A stretch of DNA of 64,000 bases from Amycolatopsis nigrescens CSC17Ta-90 (GCF_000384315.1 NZ_ARVW01000001.1:4526157-4590156); one strand, 5' to 3'; shown: positions 32,675-41,251, counted from the stretch's first letter. The notes: generated from the sequence alone by a model not told the origin. Numbers and translations are program-made.

Positions 32675-32980
32675 ATGGTCCACGCTCGTTCTGGAGGGCA
32701 TGCCGCCCCCAAGAAAGCGCGCGTTGTTCCTGAGCAGACCGTTGTCCTCGATCCCAGGAGGCCTGATCAACGGGCTGTCGAGAACGGGCCCTACGTCCCC
32801 AGGCACTCGGCGGAGAACCTGGTCATCACAGGTCCGGTGCCGTGGTGGATTTCTAGGCGTGCTGTGCGCGAGCACTACCGGGCTGCGGAGCGTCGTTTGC
32901 GCGAGTTGGCGAAGCTTCGCACGCGTGTCGTTATGGATGACCGACTTGATCGTGCCCACGGTTCGCAAGGGGCAGCGTGA
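32675..32980 (+). CDS. hypothetical protein, 101 residues
   Basis: ATG at 32675 with GGAGG 5 nt upstream. The product is basic, with GPVPWWISRRAVREHYRAAERRLRE, cut here to its key WWISRRAV, and a helical C-terminus. No family recognised. It is divergent from the XRE gene across three operators and starts a run of short overlapping genes; the next gene begins with GTG at 32977 overlapping its stop. Confidence 0.65.
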   Translation: MVHARSGGHAAPKKARVVPEQTVVLDPRRPDQRAVENGPYVPRHSAENLVITGPVPWWISRRAVREHYRAAERRLRELAKLRTRVVMDDRLDRAHGSQGAA

Positions 32981-33189
32981 TGACCACGCGTATCTGGTTG
33001 ACCGGTGACCGTGCCTGCCCACGTCGGCATCGGCTTTCACAGCCCCCGGGTTCCGGTCCCGTTGATTCCCCGGTCCCCGGTCGACACCTGGGGCGGGCGA
33101 GCTACGTCGCGGGGCGCAGTCCTGGGGATTCCCGGCTGCGCTCCGCGGCGTTCCAGCGGTTCCTGCGGTGCCCAGGGGGTGCGGGGTGA
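32977..33189 (+). CDS. hypothetical protein, 70 residues
   Basis: GTG at 32977 overlaps the previous stop (GTGA), and its own stop overlaps the next start (GTGA at 33186). The sequence is Arg/Pro/Gly-rich with low complexity (MMTTRIWLTGDRACPRRHRL), so coding rests mainly on the overlaps. Confidence 0.4.
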   Translation: MMTTRIWLTGDRACPRRHRLSQPPGSGPVDSPVPGRHLGRASYVAGRSPGDSRLRSAAFQRFLRCPGGAG

Positions 33190-33557
33190 ACGAGGAGAAG
33201 GCGACGCTCGCTCAAGTTGGAGCCGCGGTTGCCGGCGCTGAAGCGCACGGCTTCACGTTCGATGTGCGGCAGGGCGTGGAGGGGACGGTGATGTATCTGG
33301 GGAAGCGGGACGGTCGAGCGTGGATCGACCGCTTGATTCTGGATCCCGTGCTGACGGAGTTGTCGGTCGCCATCCGGATGAGCAAGGCCTCTCGGCTGAT
33401 GCGGAGCCCGAGATCGGGCGAACTGGTCGAGAAACCCCCTGAACTGTTCAGCTCCGGGTCCCTGCTGAAGGTCGTCTACGAAGTGCTCGGCACCTGGCCG
33501 GTGCTCGACACCGGTCTATCCACAAAGGACAAGCCTGTGGAAGGACCTGAGTCGTGA
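33186..33557 (+). CDS. hypothetical protein, 123 residues
   Basis: GTG at 33186, coupled to neighbours on both sides by GTGA overlaps. Soluble; AAVAGAEAHGFTFDVRQGVEGTV, then LGKRDGRAWIDRLIL and LVEKPPELFSSGSLLKVVYE. The alternation of strands and helices looks like a small folded domain. No family recognised. Confidence 0.6.
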   Translation: MNEEKATLAQVGAAVAGAEAHGFTFDVRQGVEGTVMYLGKRDGRAWIDRLILDPVLTELSVAIRMSKASRLMRSPRSGELVEKPPELFSSGSLLKVVYEVLGTWPVLDTGLSTKDKPVEGPES

Positions 33558-33781
33558 CCGGGTGTGAAGCGGTTCCGATGCAGGTCCGCGAGGCCGAGGC
33601 GAGTGTGTGTTCCGCGCTGGCGGCGGCCGGGCTGGGCCGGAAGACCTCGGTCCTGCCGTTCCCGGGGGCCGGCTTCGGCAGCCGGTCGGCCGGCGTGGTG
33701 ATCCAGACGGTCGGGGGCGATGTGTTCCACCTGTTTGTGCAGCGCGGGAAGGAGAACCATGACCACTCACGATGGCGCTGA
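33554..33781 (+). CDS. hypothetical protein, 75 residues
   Basis: GTG at 33554 overlaps the preceding stop. MTGCEAVPMQVREAEASVCS, then GVVIQTVGGDVFHLFVQRGK. A short in-frame-independent ORF (ATG 33759 with GGAGAACC, 12 codons) overlaps its end. No family recognised. Confidence 0.5.
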   Translation: MTGCEAVPMQVREAEASVCSALAAAGLGRKTSVLPFPGAGFGSRSAGVVIQTVGGDVFHLFVQRGKENHDHSRWR

Positions 33782-33793
33782 CTTCCGGGGACC

Positions 33794-34120
33794 GTGAATG
33801 CGTACGGGGATCACGATCAGGAGATCTGGCTGGGGTACTTCACTCGCCGTCGCCGTCATCGGGTGGAGACGGTCGAGGGCCGGTCGGGCGAGAAGCGGCG
33901 GTTCAGGTTCGCCTCGGCCCGGTACGGCCTTGGTGAGTGGGTGTACGGGGTGGCGGGGTGCGGTGCGGTGTGCATCTGGTTCCCGGCCGACGAGGTTCCG
34001 CAGGTGTGGCAGGGGTGGGAGTTCTGCCTGAGCCCGGCGTGCTGGCCACGCGGTGGCGAGCATCCGAGCCGGTACCTCTTGCCGCGGGACGAGCCCCCCG
34101 AGGGTTTCACGGGGGCGTAG
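33794..34120 (+). CDS. hypothetical protein, 108 residues
   Basis: GTG at 33794 behind CCGGGGA. The product has EIWLGYFTRRRRHRVETVEG, a GEWVYGVAGCGAVCIWFPAD core with two Cys, and SPACWPRGGEHPSRYLL. No family recognised. It belongs to the same co-directional series of short genes. Confidence 0.5.
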   Translation: MNAYGDHDQEIWLGYFTRRRRHRVETVEGRSGEKRRFRFASARYGLGEWVYGVAGCGAVCIWFPADEVPQVWQGWEFCLSPACWPRGGEHPSRYLLPRDEPPEGFTGA

Positions 34121-34157
34121 TCCGAGCTGTTGGTCATTGTTGATGAAGGAGAGACGT

Positions 34158-34616
34158 ATGGCGTCCTTTCCGCCGCAGGTTCACGACACGGCGCGCCTGG
34201 TCACACCGGGCGGGGGAAGCGTCGACATCGACGTGGAGATGGTGGGCCTGGTCCAGCGAGTTTGGGAGTTGAACTACAGCACGTTCGTGTGCTGTCAGGA
34301 TCTCGGTGAGAGTGCCGGCGCGATACGGAACCGGGACAACCATCCGCCGACCTACGTCGAGGCCGGGTTCGCCGAGTACTACGACGGCTTCGCGTGGTTG
34401 AAGATGCCGCTCGACGACGGCTTGGACATGCTCAACCGGTTGACGGAAACCTCGTTCCGCGAGCGGGTGACGACGCGCTGGACGCCGGGCTCGTGGCGCC
34501 TGCACGCGCCGTTGATCACCAGCCAGGTGGGAAAGGTCATGGTCGCTCGCGCTGCCCACATCCACTTCCCTAAGACGCAAATAACGGAGCTGACCTATGT
34601 CCTGCGATCACTCTGA
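34158..34616 (+). CDS. hypothetical protein, 152 residues
   Basis: ATG at 34158 chosen because AAGGAG lies 6 nt upstream; ATG 34143 is in frame. The product has VDIDVEMVGLVQRVWELNY, FVCCQDLGES, and AGFAEYYDGFAWLKMPL. Length and composition suggest a single globular domain. Its 3' end overlaps the next gene by 20 bp. No family recognised. Confidence 0.6.
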   Translation: MASFPPQVHDTARLVTPGGGSVDIDVEMVGLVQRVWELNYSTFVCCQDLGESAGAIRNRDNHPPTYVEAGFAEYYDGFAWLKMPLDDGLDMLNRLTETSFRERVTTRWTPGSWRLHAPLITSQVGKVMVARAAHIHFPKTQITELTYVLRSL

Positions 34617-34974
34617 CCCCTTGGCCAGCGGGGAGTGGGCAGCCGCTCGCCGTGAGTTCCAGCGCCTGGTCGAGGGGATCACCGACGCGCGCCGCCATGT
34701 CTTCAGCGAGACGACGAAGGGGCTGCTCAAGTCCCTGAACGCGCTGACGCAGGAGTGGTTCCACGAAGGAGTCATCGCCGACATCCTTGTGCCCTTGTTG
34801 GGCGCCGACGTGGCGACGGCTCTCCGGGTGGAGGCTGCCCACAGTCTTCTCCGCCACAAGGTGGAGCAGGAGAAGGCCATCGCGACTTTGAGCCACCTGG
34901 GTCAGACGTCGGCTGTCCTGCAAGCGGCGACGGTTCTGTGCGAGGAGATAGAGAACGGCGACTGCGCCGACTAG
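34597..34974 (+). CDS. hypothetical helical protein, 125 residues
   Basis: ATG at 34597 inside the end of the preceding gene. Helix-rich: EWAAARREFQRLVEGITDARR, HKVEQEKAIATLSHLGQ, AATVLCEEIE. Looks like a small adaptor or regulatory protein; no family recognised. Confidence 0.55.
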   Translation: MSCDHSDPLASGEWAAARREFQRLVEGITDARRHVFSETTKGLLKSLNALTQEWFHEGVIADILVPLLGADVATALRVEAAHSLLRHKVEQEKAIATLSHLGQTSAVLQAATVLCEEIENGDCAD

Positions 34975-35114
34975 CGCTCGAATCTACTTTTTCAGCCTGT
35001 CCCTTGTGCTTGGGCGGGCGGGTGAACGACGTCGACAACGTCGGAGACCTCGACCGGAAAGATCCCGGTTGGGATTGGTAATAGAAATCAAACAAGTGAA
35101 AAGAAGGGCATACT

Positions 35115-36011
35115 TTGCGATCAAAAAGGGCGATGGGCGTCGTGGTGGCGGCCGTGGTGGCCGGCGTGCTGCTGCCCGGCACGGCGGACGCGATCGTGGG
35201 TGGTGTTCCGGCGAGCGAGCCGTATCCGTTCACCGGGTCTGTCCAGATGTCGTGGGCCGGTGATGATCACCGGCACAACTGCGGTGCCTCGCTGATCACG
35301 CCACGGCATGCGCTGAGCGCCGCGCATTGTTTCACCAACTTCGACACCGACGCCCAGCGCGCGCGGTTCGGCATGCAGGCCGATGCACCGGATTTGGAGG
35401 ATCCGGGCCTGTTCCACATTCAGTTCGGGAACGCGGACCGGCTGCGCGGTACCGAGGTGCGGGGCGTGTCGACGATCAGCAAGCCTCCACAGTGGAACCA
35501 GGGGCAGGGGACGAAGAAGGGGGAATCGGGCGATGTCGTACTGCTCACCCTGGACCGTCCCATCACAACGATCCCGCCGGTCGCGATCAAGCAGGTGACG
35601 CCACGGACTTCGGTGCGACACCTCGGCTGGGGCCGGCATTCGACCGACGAGATCGGCCAGGGGCCGGCGCCGCGGTACCTCCACGAGGTCGACACCCCGG
35701 GCTCGGTGCGCAAGTCGGCAGACTGCACGGCCGCCGAGATCGGGGTGGACGAGGTGTGCTTCCGCCATGGCGGGACCCGCGACCAGCCGACCGGCGGGTG
35801 CTACGGCGATTCGGGCAGCCCGACGATCCAGCGCGCTGACGGCCGGTGGTACCTCGTGGGCATCACCAGCCGCGGAGCGGGCGAAGCGTGCGCCACCGAC
35901 GCGGTGAACGCCGACCCGACCTACTACCTCGGCTGGATCCTGCGCGAGGTGTTCACCATGCCCGCGGACGCGGGCGTCGCCGGCCGCGACCTGGTCGACG
36001 TGAAGGCATAG
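35115..36011 (+). CDS. secreted trypsin-like serine protease (S1)
   Basis: 298 residues from a TTG at 35115 (ATG 35133 would lose the basic n-region). The signal peptide MRSKRAMGVVVAAVVAGVLL ends at TADA, and mature IVGG follows at once, so no propeptide is needed. Catalytic triad: SAAHC (His), SGDVVLLTLDRP (Asp region) and GGCYGDSGSPT (Ser). Cys pairs are present. It is probably exported and active immediately. It has no linked inhibitor. Coding context is the accessory region. Confidence 0.92.
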   Translation: MRSKRAMGVVVAAVVAGVLLPGTADAIVGGVPASEPYPFTGSVQMSWAGDDHRHNCGASLITPRHALSAAHCFTNFDTDAQRARFGMQADAPDLEDPGLFHIQFGNADRLRGTEVRGVSTISKPPQWNQGQGTKKGESGDVVLLTLDRPITTIPPVAIKQVTPRTSVRHLGWGRHSTDEIGQGPAPRYLHEVDTPGSVRKSADCTAAEIGVDEVCFRHGGTRDQPTGGCYGDSGSPTIQRADGRWYLVGITSRGAGEACATDAVNADPTYYLGWILREVFTMPADAGVAGRDLVDVKA

Positions 36012-36090
36012 CTAAGTCCCCGTCGCTCGACCGGCGGCTGCACCAGTTCCGGGCGAGCGGCGGGGTTCTCCAGGGCTGAGGAGGTCCGAT

Positions 36091-36474
36091 ATGACGTGGT
36101 TACGGCGGACGTGGGTTCTGCTGCGGCTGTGGGCGCGACCGAGAACCCTCGCGATCTGGCGTGCGTGGCGAGCTGCCTCGGACCTTCCCGTGCTGGCACC
36201 GAACGAGGACAACACGACCGGGATTGCTGAGCTGAGGGCCCTTCGCGCCAAGGTTGACCGGGCTCTCCGCAGGTGTGCCAGGAGAGACCCGGCGCAGGTT
36301 GCTCTGTCCAAAATGTCCAACGAGTTGGATTCCTGGCTTCACCGGTGGGACGACCCGCTGGAGGAATGGTTGCCGGCATACCGTTTCGACACGTACCGCA
36401 CATTGGTTCAGCGCTTCCGCGACTGGGAAGTCGAACTAGCGGAAACCATGAGATGGACGTCGAGATCAACCTAG
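36091..36474 (+). CDS. hypothetical basic protein, 127 residues
   Basis: ATG at 36091 with GAGGAGG 7 nt upstream. The N-terminus MTWLRRTWVLLRLWARPRTL is Trp/Arg-rich and amphipathic, perhaps membrane-associating; the rest is helical (AELRALRAKVDRALRRCARR). No family recognised. Confidence 0.55.
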   Translation: MTWLRRTWVLLRLWARPRTLAIWRAWRAASDLPVLAPNEDNTTGIAELRALRAKVDRALRRCARRDPAQVALSKMSNELDSWLHRWDDPLEEWLPAYRFDTYRTLVQRFRDWEVELAETMRWTSRST

Positions 36475-36623
36475 GAATATGACAAAAAACAGGAATCTCA
36501 TGGTAAATAGCAAGGTCGGGTTGGTTTCCAGTGAGTCAGGTCTGGATCACGACTTCGATTGTACTTGCTCCCGATTGTCGCTTGTGGGTACAGATACCCG
36601 CCGGTCCAGAAGGGTAATGGAAG

Positions 36624-36851
36624 ATGTCAAGTAGGACACTGGGGCGCGGTAAGCGGGTCACTGGCCGTACACGGATTCAGCTCAGGCAAAAACTCGTGCC
36701 GCGGTATGAGAAAGGGGCTAGTATCCGCTCGCTTGCCGAAAGCATCGGCCGCTCCTACGGGTTCGTCCACAGGCCACTGAGCGAGGAGCCAGGGTTAACC
36801 CTGCGATCACGCGGAGGCGCGAACTCTCGAAAGAAGCCACGAGTGGGATGA
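36624..36851 (+). CDS. small helix-turn-helix protein
   Basis: 75 residues. RIQLRQKLVPRYEKGASIRSL, then AESIGRSYGFVHRPLSEE and LRSRGGA match a conserved short actinomycete HTH protein whose recognition helix ends in GRSYGFVHR. The terminal tail is Lys/Arg-rich. It probably binds DNA; its targets are unknown. Confidence 0.7.
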   Translation: MSSRTLGRGKRVTGRTRIQLRQKLVPRYEKGASIRSLAESIGRSYGFVHRPLSEEPGLTLRSRGGANSRKKPRVG

Positions 36852-37018
36852 CGTTTCGCAGGCATCGCGGAACCCGACGCATATAAACGAGTGGCCCCCT
36901 CGCTGCACTGCCCACGACGGAACTATTCACGGCGGGACTATTTGGGAAGCGGCGAAGGGGCTTGCAGGGTCGTGACGGAAAATCGACAGGTGGCCCGGCT
37001 CGGGACGGGAGCAGCAAC

Positions 37019-37384
37019 ATGCAAGATGGTTCGTGGGATTGGCGGATTCAGGCTCTTCTGGGAAAGCTGGGCGAGCATTCCCATAGGCTGAGGTCGATCA
37101 AGCCTACGCCCGAAGGGCTGTTCGTCGGCATCGCCGAGGAATACATCATCGAGGTCAAGGTTGACGGTTTCGAGTACCGGTTGACCGCCACGTCGCGGCT
37201 GGACCCGGCCGGGAGCAGCCGGTCCTGGCGATACGGCGGCCAAAGCACGGAGTCGCTCGCGGCGGCCGTGCGGGCGGCACTGGACTGGAATGGCGCCTGG
37301 GATACCGAGCCGGCGGGCTGGACCTTCAACCACCAGACGGGCGAGACGAGGCGCCAGGACTACTACACACCGGAGTACGCCTGA
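37019..37384 (+). CDS. hypothetical protein, 121 residues
   Basis: ATG at 37019 with GGGAG 8 nt upstream. WDWRIQALLGKLGEHSHRL, GLFVGIAEEYIIEVKVDGFEY, SWRYGGQSTESLAAAVRAAL. Strand-helix alternation suggests a small alpha/beta domain. Its TGA overlaps the ATG of the next gene by one base. Confidence 0.6.
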   Translation: MQDGSWDWRIQALLGKLGEHSHRLRSIKPTPEGLFVGIAEEYIIEVKVDGFEYRLTATSRLDPAGSSRSWRYGGQSTESLAAAVRAALDWNGAWDTEPAGWTFNHQTGETRRQDYYTPEYA

Positions 37385-37653
37385 TGCGATGGCTCAAGCG
37401 CCGCCGGCTCCCGCGCCGCGGCCTGGCCGAGCTCGTCGCACTGATGAGCACACCGCCCTCGCCCGCGATGGAAGCCGCGGCGGCTGAAGCGACCGCGTAC
37501 CTGGCCGCGCAGGAGAACGCCGAGCGCCGCGTGGCCTCGGAGCTGGCCAGAAGGGACAAGCTGATGCGCGACGCGACAGCGTTCGCGGACGAGTTCCTGA
37601 TCAGGCTGGCGATAACCGCCGCGAATCAGCCCGGCCAGGACGGCAAGCCGTGA
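37384..37653 (+). CDS. hypothetical helical protein, 89 residues
   Basis: Starts on the last base of the previous gene (TGATG). MRWLKRRRLPRRGLAELVAL, then an Ala-rich helix (EAAAAEATAYLAAQENAERR). It ends just before a terminator hairpin. No family recognised. Confidence 0.6.
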   Translation: MRWLKRRRLPRRGLAELVALMSTPPSPAMEAAAAEATAYLAAQENAERRVASELARRDKLMRDATAFADEFLIRLAITAANQPGQDGKP

Positions 37654-37751
37654 ACGGACCGCCGTCATGGTCGGCGGTGCGAAGCGTTTCCTTCGTGCGG
37701 CTCCGGGCGGCGGGGGTCGCGTTGGCCTTACCCGGTCGTCGTCGAAATGCC

Positions 37752-37794
37752 GGACGGGCCATGCCGCTGCTAAGCCCAGCGACATGGCCCGTCC
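37752..37794. terminator. bidirectional terminator hairpin
   Basis: GGACGGGCCATG (37752-37763) pairs with CATGGCCCGTCC (37783-37794), with an extra GCTG/CAGC pair inside. It lies between convergent genes 37384-37653 and 37819-38259. Confidence 0.65.
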
Positions 37795-37818
37795 ACCTCG
37801 TCCTTTCCCGAATTCTTG

Positions 37819-38259
37819 CTACAGGCGGGGCGCCTGGGGCAGGGCGTTGGGGTTACTCAGCCGCACCAGGGTCAGCAGCAGGAACGACGCGGCGGTGCCG
37901 ACGAGCCCGACCGCGCCGGCCAGCGCGATGAGCGTGGCGACCAGGCCACCGATCACCATGAGCAGCGCGGCCCGCCAGGTCGGGTTGACCCGCTGCCCGA
38001 ACACCAGGCGCTCGACCAACCGGACCCAGTCCGGGGTCGGACGGACCCGGTGCCGACCTTGCCCGCGGTGGGCCTGGCACGCCGGCTGCCGCACCTGCAC
38101 GGCCCGCGTCACCGGCGGCTGCGCCTCGGCGGTGGGCAGCTGATTGACGGCCACCACCGTCCGGCCGTACCTCGGGATGGGCACGGTCGGCTCGAAGAGC
38201 CCCCGATCGGGCGGCGGTTCATCTGGAACACCCGCCGTGCCTGCTTGTATTCTCGACAA
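37819..38259 (-). CDS. membrane protein of unknown function, 146 residues
   Basis: From a TTG at 38259 chosen because GAGGA lies 7 nt upstream; the longer frame starts in a hairpin. The N-terminal ~85 residues are soluble and Pro-rich; the C-terminus has two hydrophobic helices (TWRAALLMVIGGLVATLIAL, VGLVGTAASFLLLTLVRL). No family recognised; it may anchor a small regulatory domain. Confidence 0.55.
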   Translation of the reverse strand: MSRIQAGTAGVPDEPPPDRGLFEPTVPIPRYGRTVVAVNQLPTAEAQPPVTRAVQVRQPACQAHRGQGRHRVRPTPDWVRLVERLVFGQRVNPTWRAALLMVIGGLVATLIALAGAVGLVGTAASFLLLTLVRLSNPNALPQAPRL

Positions 38260-38306
38260 GTTCGTATCCTCGCTTCGCAATAGTGATGGATGTTGGTACG
38301 GACACT

Positions 38307-38339
38307 TGCGGCTCCTCGGGACCAATCCGGGGAGCCGCA
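38307..38339. repeat. 9-bp stem hairpin with adjacent T-rich run
   Basis: TGCGGCTCC (38307-38315) and GGAGCCGCA (38331-38339) followed by TCTTTATG. It lies in the leader of the gene at 38259 on the minus strand, or could be a remnant terminator on the plus strand. Confidence 0.4.
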
Positions 38340-39140
38340 TCTTTATGTGACCAGGACGTACTCGACGCCCGTCGACCTTTCTAGCGAAACCGCACCGGTC
38401 GCGGGAGGACTTTTCCAGGGGGACGCGACGGTTGTCGCTGATAGGTCCGTGATCGCCGACAAACGGCACCACCAGCCCGTACCACGATCACCCGGAACGT
38501 TCACGCCGACGCCACCACCTCATTGAGTGCGGTAACACGATCAATAGCCACGCACCGAACACGAATCCGGGACCTGGTGCTGGGCCACGAGCCGGGTACC
38601 ACTCGAATGGGTGGGCGCCTACGGGGTTACCGGCCAGTCCTCCTTGCTCGAAATCCACCGCAAGTGGTGTTCTCTCGTGCGGGTGCACGTGCGGTCGCCC
38701 GGTCGGGCCGTCCGGCGACCGTTCGTCGTCACCCAGCGGCCGTTGGTCGTTGTTCAAACCACCGTCGAGTGGACGGTCGCCGCAGCTCATCACCCATCCG
38801 AGGACATGACCACCGTGTGTACGGGCAGGAGATCGGCGAGCGAGACCAGCTCCCCACCTTCGGCCACGGCCGACCTGTCCAGCCCTGTGCACGACGAGGA
38901 CGCTTTCCGGGAGCGAACACGGCGGCGGCGCCGGCGCGGCCCACGATCCGGCAGGCGACCGCGCCGCCACTGCCCTCGATCATCTCCGCCCAACCGAAGA
39001 CTCGCTGAGGCACCCAGTCCGACCGGAACCGGCCCGCCCCGGTCGCCATCCCCCCAATTCGGGGCTGGTGTTCAGTTGACTGCACCAAGTCCGATCTGAT
39101 CAAGGATGGGCTGTCCATTCGAGACTGAAGGGTTTGGTGC
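38340..39140. other. about 800 bp without a supportable gene
   Basis: Frames on both strands are open but have no ribosome sites or recognised motifs and read as low-complexity Arg/Pro/Gly. Two minus-strand frames around 38790-39010 read in turn as GWAEMIEGSGGAVACRIVGR and GELVSLADLLPVHTVVMSSDG, which may be a decayed, frameshifted gene. Confidence 0.4.
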
Positions 39141-39575
39141 ATGTCTGATTTACGACGGCGGGTCATGGAGGGGCAGGTGAAGCTCGGGCGGGCCGGCGCT
39201 GTCACGGCCGCAACGGGGAAACTCCCTCCATTCGTGGTCATTGACTCGTCCGGGGCCGAGATTGAACCGGTCACCCAGTATCTGCGCGACCTGGCGTTGA
39301 GCGATATGAGCCCGTTGACCAGCCGCAGCTACGGCTACGACCTGCTGCGGTAGTTCAGGGTGCTATGGGCGTTGGAGGCGGATTGGGAGCGCGCCACGGG
39401 CTCGGAGGTTGACGTCCTGGTCGGCTGGATGAAGACAGCGCCGAATCCGCAGCGCAGGCGGACCCACGCGGGAGGAGCCGCGCCAGGGACGGTGAACATC
39501 CGCACGGGCAAACCGACGCTGGCCGAGGGGTATGCGCCACGGACGATTAACCACTGTTTGACTGCCGTCAAGCAG
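39141..39575 (+). pseudogene. truncated tyrosine recombinase (phage-type integrase) remnant
   Basis: One frame runs from ATG 39141 through TAG at 39351-39353, where a Trp codon is expected (SRSYGYDLLR-stop-FRVLWALEADWERA), and continues to LAEGYAPRTINHCLTAVKQ at about 39575. This is the N-terminal SAM-like/core-binding region of integrases. The catalytic domain is missing, cut by the end of the convergent methyltransferase gene. It marks an old integration and decay event. Confidence 0.7.
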
Positions 39576-40254
39576 GCAGACGTTGGCGCTCGGCGTCATC
39601 GGCTGGTGCCATGTTCCCGAGGACGTACGCCGCCGGCGGGTCGAGATCGAGTATTTCGGTTCGGAGGTGCTCGAACCCAGCTTCGGTGAGCTGGCCTGCC
39701 AGTTCGTTGGCGGCCGCCGCCGAGGTGGCCGCGGTGGCACCGGGACAGCGGGGCTGGGATACCAGCGCGATGCGCCCGCCGGGCCGCAACAGCCGGGCGA
39801 GTTCACGTAGCCGGGCGGTGGGGTCAGGCCACATGCCGACTGTGTTGACGGCAAGCGCGGCGTCGAATGGCCCGTCGCTGATCGACAGGCTCTCGACCGG
39901 CGCGTGCACCAGGCGTACCCGTCCGGCCCGTATGGCGGGCCTGTTGCGGCGGCGGGCCTGGCGGATCATCACCTGCGAGTGGTCGACGCCGACGACCAAT
40001 CCCCGGGACGCTCGGGTGGCGAGGGCGGCGATGGCCACGCCCGGACCGCAGCCGAGTTCGATGACGCGGTCAGTCGGCTGGACGTCGAGAAGCTGCACCG
40101 CCCAGCGGTTGCGCGCCACGTTCGACGAGCGCCGGCCCATGATCCAGCCGGCGACGTGCCCTACGGCTCCGGTCGGCTGGTGGAACTGTGCCAGCCCTCC
40201 GCGAGGACCCCACCATTGCAAGATGCGGCCCAGCACCCTCTCCTTGATCTTCAT
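39568..40254 (-). CDS. class I SAM-dependent methyltransferase
   Basis: 228 residues from the ATG at 40254. RVIELGCGPGVAIAALATRA (motif I), GLVVGVDHSQVMIRQA, then DGPFDAALAVNTVGMWPD and LLRPGGRIALVSQP. The longer frame to 40347 would cover the divergent MerR start. TTGGCT ends 7 nt before the ATG and no Shine-Dalgarno is present: leaderless. Its promoter has a 19-bp spacer with a dyad, so it is likely switched by the adjacent MerR protein. The acceptor is unknown. Confidence 0.88.
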   Translation of the reverse strand: MKIKERVLGRILQWWGPRGGLAQFHQPTGAVGHVAGWIMGRRSSNVARNRWAVQLLDVQPTDRVIELGCGPGVAIAALATRASRGLVVGVDHSQVMIRQARRRNRPAIRAGRVRLVHAPVESLSISDGPFDAALAVNTVGMWPDPTARLRELARLLRPGGRIALVSQPRCPGATAATSAAAANELAGQLTEAGFEHLRTEILDLDPPAAYVLGNMAPADDAERQRLPA

Positions 40255-40261
40255 GGGGGTG

Positions 40262-40292
40262 AGCCAAGCACTTCGAGTACGCTTGAAGTCAA
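40262..40292 (-). promoter_or_regulatory. MerR-type divergent promoter with 20-bp dyad
   Basis: Minus strand TTGACT (40292-40287), 19-bp spacer, TTGGCT (40267-40262). The spacer holds ACTTCGAGT-AC-GCTTGAAGT (40270-40289), a near-perfect dyad. On the plus strand TACGCT (40278-40283) lies 8 nt before the MerR ATG, so both transcripts may be leaderless. Confidence 0.6.
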
Positions 40293-40750
40293 TGTCTGCC
40301 ACCGAGCGCACCCCGGCTTCGTCGACCACGCCGACGTCGTTGTCCATTGGTGAACTGTCCGAACGTACCGGCGTGCCGACGAGCGCGCTGCGTTACTACG
40401 ACGAACTCGGCTTGGTGCGGCCGGCGGCGCGGGCGGCGGGACGACGGCGTTATGCCGCGTCGGCAGTCAGGGACGTCAGCGTGATCCTCTTCTTCCGCGA
40501 GATCGGATTCTCGCTGGCAGAGATCGGGCGCTTCCTCGCTGGCGAGCGGCAAGGCCGGCGGGAGATGATCGACCACAAGCTGGCCGAGCTGGTCGAGCAG
40601 CAGCACCGTATCGAGGTGGCCCGCACCGCACTGGAACACGGCCGGAAATGCCCGGCCAGCGATCCCATGAAGTGCTCCCGATTCTGGGCGATCATCGAAG
40701 GGCGACAGCACGGCCTCCCACTGGAAGAAAGCCACGCGCGAGCGCACTGA
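40292..40750 (+). CDS. MerR-family transcriptional regulator
   Basis: 152 residues from the ATG at 40292. Winged helix LSIGELSERTGVPTSALRYY, GRRRYAASAVRDVSVILFFREIGFSL cut here; long dimerisation helix; C-terminal HGRKCPASDPMKCSRFW with Cys-x7-Cys that may sense redox or a thiol-reactive ligand. It overlaps the methyltransferase promoter and should control it and itself. Confidence 0.9.
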   Translation: MSATERTPASSTTPTSLSIGELSERTGVPTSALRYYDELGLVRPAARAAGRRRYAASAVRDVSVILFFREIGFSLAEIGRFLAGERQGRREMIDHKLAELVEQQHRIEVARTALEHGRKCPASDPMKCSRFWAIIEGRQHGLPLEESHARAH

Positions 40751-40878
40751 CAGACCCCTCACCGATCCGAACGCGAACCTACGGCGAGCTGTGGACCTAC
40801 CAGCAGAACCAATCGTCACGCTGAAGACCTCATCCACAGGTGTTGACAATTGCTCCCCGGTTCGACCTTCGACCCGGT

Positions 40879-41251
40879 CTACGGTGTTTCGCTTTCGCGC
40901 TGCAGACGCCGATTGCTCTCGGTAATGGTATGGGCGAGGTCGTCCTCGGTCGCCGCAATGCCGTCGCTGTCCACCAAGCAGAAACCGGCCTTCGTGGAGG
41001 CAGGGCGCACCTGCTTGACGTAGCTGGCCGCGCGCACGGTTTCGCCGCTGATGTAGTCCTCGATGATCTCAGGCTCGTCGGTGCGCATCGGGATTCTTAA
41101 GTCATCGGGACGATCGACGTCGATGAGCTGCAGGTACACCTGGCACTGGCCGTTGGTGCGTCGCCGAGGTGGAGACGTTGTGGGCGTCGACCTCGATGTC
41201 CTCGATCGTCAACCGGCCGATCGCCGACGGTCCGTGGGTGGTCTGGCTCAC
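40879..41251 (-). pseudogene. small gene with apparent frameshift, hypothetical
   Basis: GTG at 41251 opens MSQTTHGPSAIGRLTIEDIE, then VDAHNVSTSAT, in a frame that stops at 41102; a second frame reads NGQCQVYLQLIDVDRPDDLR, IPMRTDEPEIIEDYISGETV to a stop at 40879. The two join smoothly around 41150-41175, suggesting a one-base frameshift in an about 120-codon gene. The second half has an acidic, soluble composition. No family recognised. Confidence 0.4.

Noticed and set aside
37650..37931. 93-codon plus-strand frame after the 37384 gene
   Set aside because: Crosses the terminator hairpin at 37752-37794 and is Arg/Pro-rich.
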